The notes under the pieces: generated by a model
Seen by the model: the letters and a program-made list of their open reading frames with translations, nothing else
Told to the model about the DNA's origin: nothing
Databases searched by the model: none
Shown here: positions 40,686 to 44,916 of the stretch, piece by piece
How the letters are laid out: the number at the start of each line of letters is the position of its first letter
Numbering within the stretch: position 1 is the first letter of the stretch
NCBI GenBank assembly: GCA_021232515.1
Contig: JAJPOQ010000082.1
Span: 1-44,916 of the forward strand
Direction: 5' to 3'
Length of the DNA stretch: 44,916 nucleotides
DNA from: Lentisphaeraceae bacterium
GTDB lineage: Bacteria; Verrucomicrobiota; Lentisphaeria; Lentisphaerales; Lentisphaeraceae
Position numbers and translations under genes: made by a program

Positions 40686-43187
40686 TCAGTAGATAAAACG
40701 AAACTCTTCATTGTTAATCAAAGCCCAAAACAGATCTTGAGCTCCTTCAATCTTGTTGAGATTTACCAATGATTTAATCTTGGCTTTCTCTCGAGAAGAA
40801 GGTAAGCGACTGAGAACTCCTAAGAAGATATTTTCTAGTTTCTCATCGGCTGTTTTAGACTTCTTTATCTGATTCCATAAGTAGCCTTTATCTGACATCA
40901 GCTCTTGATCAACTACACCGTTAAGTAAGTAAAGTGCTTGCGGTACATTTGAACTACGGTTCGAGTTTTCAATCTGAGTAAAGTCAGTACGTCCAAAGAC
41001 TCTTAAAACTTTATCAGAAACAATTTTATGTGGTAATTCTGAAGCTCTTAGCCAACCTTGTTTTTGCCCCTTATGCCTTGGGTCTGGTTCAGTTAAATAA
41101 AGAACCTTATACAATTTAGTTATGTAGTGAGTATCAAAATCTTTACCTCTATGTTCACCAAGACGTTTCACTTCTTTTTTTAAGAACTTTGCACAGAATT
41201 CGACGATTTGATCGCCCGTCATATCTTCCATATTCTCAAATAGCTTTCGATTGCGATAACGAAAGTATCTCTTTCTATGATCCACGGCCGGAATCATCAT
41301 CGTCATCATTGAGTCCCATATCTGTTCTGCAGACATACGCTTCAAGACTGGACCTGGGAAATAGTACGGAAATGCTGGTGTTGTCATCTTCTTGGTTTTA
41401 GGAGTCTTAACACTTGATTGATAAGTCGGTGATTTATAAAGGATTTTCAGAAATGCCTTCATGTCGAAGTTGCGATCTTGCATGAGTTTTTCTAAATAAG
41501 CCATAAGCTCTGGGTTTGAGCTTTTAGAGTTTGATTTCAAATCGTCATGAGCTTCATAAAGACCAAGACCAAAAGCATACTGAAATAAACGATTGGCAAT
41601 CATTCTAGTAAAATTCGGATTATCTCTAGAAGTCATCCATTTTGCATAAGTTAGGTGACGAGGCTCACCTTCTGTTACACTCTTACCAAAAAGGACTCTT
41701 TCTTTAACTGAGGACTTCGGTTTCGCATTATCATACTGATAATCGTCTGGCAATCTTAAAGGCGACATTTTATAATCGCGATAAAAATAGTTATGACTTA
41801 GAACCTTAACGATATTTGAAGACATACTGCTTAATCCAACTGCTCCTTCAGTCACAGACTTTGGAACATTATGAAATCTAACATCGACAAACATATTTAA
41901 GCCAAAGTATTTAAGCTTGCTGTTAATCTTAAAGCTTTTGCGAGTCTCTTCTATTGGTCTCTTGCTGTACTTACTTTTCCACTTTACAGCTAAAGATTTT
42001 GATTTCTCTTCCACAACTTCAAACGTTGGTCGACCGCGGCTGTTCTTAACTAGTTTTCCATCTCTGATCTTACGAATGATTTTCTTCTTTCCTGGAGGGT
42101 CTAAGAAATGTTCAGGCTACACCCATCCTGGAAAGTAACCATAGTAACGAGCATCGTGAACAAAAGCTCCTAGCTGGTAAAACTCATACTGCGACCATTG
42201 ATCAAAGGGATGATCGTGACACATAGCACAATCGAGTTGTGTCCCAAGAAAAACCTGAGTTGTATAAGCCATATTATCTAGAGGCATCTGCTTATCTCTA
42301 AAGAAGTAACCAACACCAGGACTTTTAAAAGCATTGCCAGTTGAACTCAACATCTCACGGACAAAAACATCGTAAGGCTTATTTTCGCGAATATTATCTT
42401 TAATCCATTCTGCGAAAAGTTTGATATGATCTTTTTCTTCGTAAGTCGACAGGTGTAGTTTTATTCTAAATACATCGGCCCAGTAATTGTAAAAGTTACT
42501 CACAAAAGCTTCAGAGTCTAAAAGCTTATCAACGAGTTTATCACGCTTATTCTTATCTCTACTTTGTAAGAATTCTTTTGATTCCTCAAGCGTAGGGATT
42601 CTACCTGCGATAGAGATATAGATACGTCTTAAAAAGTTAGCGTCGTTTATAGCGCCATTCTTAGTGATTTTCTGTTGACGACGCGCTTTTTCTATCAAGA
42701 ACTCAAGTTTAGCAATAGCGCCTTTTTCTGACTTGGGTACAGTCAGCTTTGGGAACTGATCTGAAAGCTTTATAAATGAACTTTTCTTTTTTGTGCTAGA
42801 AACGATTTTACGAGGTGTACTTTTCTTCCACTTGCCAAAATTTGCACCTTCTAAAATCCACTTTTTTACAAGCGCTTGTTGAGCTTTACTGATAGGTTCG
42901 CCTTTACCTGTCGGCGGCATAACATCGTCGTCTCGTTCACTTAAGATGATAGATTTATAAAGTAAGCTTTTCTCAGGTTTCCCTGGAACTACAAAAGATC
43001 CATTCTTACCGCCTTTCAAAAAGTGAGTAAGTTCATCGATTCTCAGCTTTCCTTTAGGTTTTTTCTTAAGAGAGCTATGACACTCAAAACATTTCTTCTC
43101 AAGTATAGGCAATATTTCTTTAGTGAAGTCAACGGCTGACACATGAGAACATATAAAAACAGCTACTAAGATAAGTAATTTCTTCAT
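40686..43187 (-). pseudogene. DUF1549/DUF1553 cytochrome-like protein gene split by an in-frame TAG at 42117-42119
   Basis: The first part (43187-42117, 356 aa) has a signal peptide (1-18), a PSCyt1 haem motif C33FECH37, PPTGKGEPI, a DUF1549 domain (LDSEAFVSNFYNYWADVFR) and the second CxxCH in LDCAMCHDHPFDQW. The frame then meets TAG and continues uninterrupted for 34 codons into a DUF1553 domain (WMTSRDNPNFTRMIANRLFQ, AFGLGLYEAHDDL, ILYKSPTYQ, LRVFGRTDF, ALYLLNG). The two parts together give 833 codons, the normal size and domain order of this family. AGGAGTTATC precedes ATG 43187. The 8-bp gap to the DUF1501 gene supports an operon. The lesion may be a nonsense mutation, an error or readthrough. 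Confidence 0.85.
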
Positions 43188-43195
43188 GATAACTC

Positions 43196-44482
43196 CTAAG
43201 CTAAGATGCCAGCATGTGGCTTACCGTTTTTGCCGCCAATTTTAAATGGACGCAATGAAGGAGAGTAATAAGTTTTCTGCCAAGGCAAACCCATTATGTG
43301 AGCTAAGGTTGCACACCAGTCTGGAGTATTTATCGCGTCTTTTATAGCACGACCATCTTGAGCAGTTTCTCCATATACATGCGCTGACTTAACACCGGCA
43401 CCTGCAAGCAAACTACTAAAGCCACTTGGCCAATGGTCTCGACCTTTATTGCCATTTATAAAAGGTGTTCTACCAAACTCAGTAGTCATAACAAATAAAG
43501 TCTCTTTGAGAAGGCCACTTTTTTCTAAGTCTTCAAGTAAAGCACTTACAGCTCGGTCTATTACTTTATATGTACCTGGTATTTCGAGATATATGTTTGA
43601 GTGTGGGTCCCCTACTGGGCTGGTGACTTCAACATGGCGAACGTCTCTTTCGATCAAGCGTTTAGCCAAAAGAAGACTATTGCCAAGCTTATTTTCGCCA
43701 TAAGCCTCTCTCTTCCACTTCGGTTCTTTTGAAAGATCAAAAGCTTCAAGGTCTTTACTGCGCATCATCGTCAATGCATCTTCATAACGGTCTCTAACAG
43801 CTAGGACGCTATCGTGATTGAAGTGAGAACTAAAGCTGTTTAACGAACGAGAAAGGTCCATTCTCTTATTCATGCGCTCGTTACTTATACCTTTAGTAAG
43901 CCTAGAGTTACTCAGGCCTTTATCTGGATTTGTCACTGGCAGTGGGGAATGCTTTGCAGGTAACCAACCACTTCCGGGGTGATTACTCGGTGGAGTGATA
44001 ACAAAGTTTAAAGGTAACTCATCTGTCATAGGTTTCAGCATCTTGTCCATCCATGCGCCTAGATGAGGATGTCTGTCGGCTCCACGACTTTCATAAGCTG
44101 TTTTGACAAAGTACTGACCCGGCCCATGAGCGCCAATACGGGTAGTACGAGCTTTCACAAGACACATCTTGTCCATTTTCTGAGCTAATTTTGGGAACAT
44201 ATGACCGAAGAAAACGCCGTCGAGATTTGTCGGAATTGGCTTAGTGCTACATTTATACTTATCTGGATACTTACCTGTAAGCACATCAAAACTATCTCTT
44301 TGAGAAAAGCCACCAGGAAGCATAAGGTAAATGACTTTTTTCGCGGCACCATACGAAGAAAACTGACTTGGATTTAGAGAAGAGTCCTCTTTAGCATAAA
44401 GATCATTGGACACGACAGTCCCGAGCATACTACTTATCGCTACTTTTGAAAAATCACGACGATTTATATTTTTACCTATCAT
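43196..44482 (-). CDS. DUF1501 protein, Tat-exported (428 aa)
   Basis: The Tat-like N-terminus is KNINRRDFSKVAISSMLG. The body matches DUF1501 (PF07394, alkaline-phosphatase-like fold): LMLPGGFSQRDSFDVLTGKY, HMFPKLAQKMDKMCLV, RHPHLGAWMDKML, VEVTSPVGDPHSN, VMTTEFGRTPFINGNKGRDH and LRPFKIGG near the end. ATG 44482 is chosen because GGA lies 7 nt upstream; 44494 would add four residues before it. DUF1501 genes almost always sit beside DUF1549/DUF1553 genes, as here. Enzymatic activity is not established. Confidence 0.88.
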   Translation of the reverse strand: MIGKNINRRDFSKVAISSMLGTVVSNDLYAKEDSSLNPSQFSSYGAAKKVIYLMLPGGFSQRDSFDVLTGKYPDKYKCSTKPIPTNLDGVFFGHMFPKLAQKMDKMCLVKARTTRIGAHGPGQYFVKTAYESRGADRHPHLGAWMDKMLKPMTDELPLNFVITPPSNHPGSGWLPAKHSPLPVTNPDKGLSNSRLTKGISNERMNKRMDLSRSLNSFSSHFNHDSVLAVRDRYEDALTMMRSKDLEAFDLSKEPKWKREAYGENKLGNSLLLAKRLIERDVRHVEVTSPVGDPHSNIYLEIPGTYKVIDRAVSALLEDLEKSGLLKETLFVMTTEFGRTPFINGNKGRDHWPSGFSSLLAGAGVKSAHVYGETAQDGRAIKDAINTPDWCATLAHIMGLPWQKTYYSPSLRPFKIGGKNGKPHAGILA

Positions 44483-44803
44483 CAACACATCCATCTATAT
44501 GTTCTTGTTTATAGGCTTTATACGGATGAAATTTAGGCTTGTTACTCAAAATGGAATTTTTTATAAAAAAGAGACTTCTTATTACATACTTTCTATTTCT
44601 CGCTGACTTCGTCTTAGGTCAGCACTGAGTTCAAATAGTATTTTGTTCTGCGGCTCACCATCTCTGCTTGTGGTTATCACACAATCAACGAATCATTCAA
44701 AGTAACGTTTCTCTACGTGAGACTTGCTGAATAATTTATTCAGTGTTTTAAACCTTTATAAATCACTTATCCAATCTCATCAATTCGCTTTAACTTTCTC
44801 GTC
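44483..44803. other. Intergenic region between the DUF1501 operon and the gene at the right edge
   Basis: It must hold the promoter of the DUF1501 operon. GAGTAACA and CCGTATAAA on the minus strand vaguely resemble an ECF promoter, but the spacing is two bases shorter than in P1-P6. Small inverted repeats lie at 44602-44623 (gctgac / gtcagc) and near 44728-44744 (ctgaata / tattcag). No credible reading frame is present. Confidence 0.5.
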
Positions 44804-44916
44804 TTAAAATATTGTATCCATATAATAATAGTGTGCCAAATAGCCTCGGTCAGCTTCTTTTCTAAGTTGATGATAAGGAAAACCAGTCCAACCACCGATT
44901 CCGAAGTTGACGCTAA
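44804..44916 (-). CDS. Partial C-terminus of a gene continuing past the window edge
   Basis: A minus-strand frame with no start in the window ends at TAA 44804-44806. The visible 36 residues (SVNFGIGGWTGFPYHQ, then LRKEADRGYLAHYYYMDTIF) have ordered, protein-like composition rich in aromatic residues. I cannot assign a family. Confidence 0.45.
   Translation of the reverse strand, partial: SVNFGIGGWTGFPYHQLRKEADRGYLAHYYYMDTIF

Noticed and set aside
42117..42119. Pyrrolysine or other amber recoding at the TAG
   Set aside because: No pyl genes are visible, the neighbouring interrupted gene uses TAA, and DUF1549 proteins are not known to contain pyrrolysine. A nonsense mutation or error is simpler.
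44510..44560. GAGTAACA ... CCGTATAAA upstream of the DUF1501 operon as a seventh ECF element
   Set aside because: The -35 differs from AGTACA and the spacing is two bases shorter than in the other sites. It may be a promoter for another sigma factor, but it does not belong to the set on present evidence.
1..44916. tRNA, rRNA, CRISPR array, insertion sequence, integrase or attachment site
   Set aside because: I saw no cloverleaf-like sequence with CCA-proximal features, regularly spaced repeats, transposase or integrase frames, or long terminal inverted repeats.

Overview
The window looks like accessory chromosome from a marine Lentisphaerae bacterium, probably Lentisphaera or a close relative. 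This is inferred from the gene families and an AT-rich composition; no marker gene is present. It combines Planctomycetes/Verrucomicrobia/Chlamydiae-type families: DUF1592 (PSD) cytochrome-like proteins, DUF1552, DUF1501, DUF1549/DUF1553, DUF1080, many pseudopilin-like FTLIELLVV proteins, and ECF sigma factors paired with Ser/Thr kinases. There are no tRNA, rRNA, CRISPR or transposase genes.

Layout. 1-3.6 kb: a truncated pseudopilin gene, a frameshifted sialate O-acetylesterase gene and two intact pseudopilin genes. 3.7-9.4 kb: carbohydrate genes, namely two SMP-30/gluconolactonase paralogues, a Tat-exported TIM-barrel isomerase and three DUF1080-type jelly-roll proteins. 9.5-12.2 kb: ECF sigma plus membrane kinase. 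12.4-14.1 kb: two pseudopilins. 14.3-22.1 kb: two DUF1592/DUF1552 pairs in one probable operon. 22.3-23.9 kb: two pseudopilins. 24.0-26.9 kb: a second sigma-kinase operon. 27.2-30.9 kb: a DUF1552-DUF1592 pair in inverted order. 31.0-35.0 kb: a very large heparinase II/III-like protein. 35.2-36.1 kb: a second TIM-barrel isomerase. 36.1-38.4 kb: tandem pseudopilins and a third, kinase-less sigma factor. 38.4-44.5 kb: a minus-strand operon of DUF1501, DUF1549/DUF1553, a pseudopilin and an SGNH hydrolase; two of its genes are split by in-frame stop codons. The right edge cuts a further minus-strand gene.

How the parts may work together. Six intergenic sites share AGTACA-N17/18-CG(T/A)TC, with the spacing and -10 style of an ECF sigma promoter. 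They lie 24-86 bp upstream of both DUF1080 genes, a DUF1592 operon, a DUF1552-DUF1592 operon, a pseudopilin gene and a TIM-barrel isomerase gene. One site is back-to-back with the housekeeping-type promoter of a sigma-kinase operon, and another lies just beyond the end of the other. Both kinases have lost the VAIK lysine and carry a lysine at the third glycine of the glycine-rich loop, as in eukaryotic WNK kinases. They are also non-RD and carry a single membrane segment followed by TPR/LRR-like repeats. My main hypothesis is that WNK-like membrane kinases with repeat-type sensor domains control ECF sigma factors that switch on a dispersed regulon for exported polysaccharide-degrading, haem-binding and pseudopilin proteins.

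Four genes show lesions (truncation, A7 frameshift, in-frame TAG, in-frame TAA). Natural decay, recoding and assembly error cannot be separated from sequence alone.
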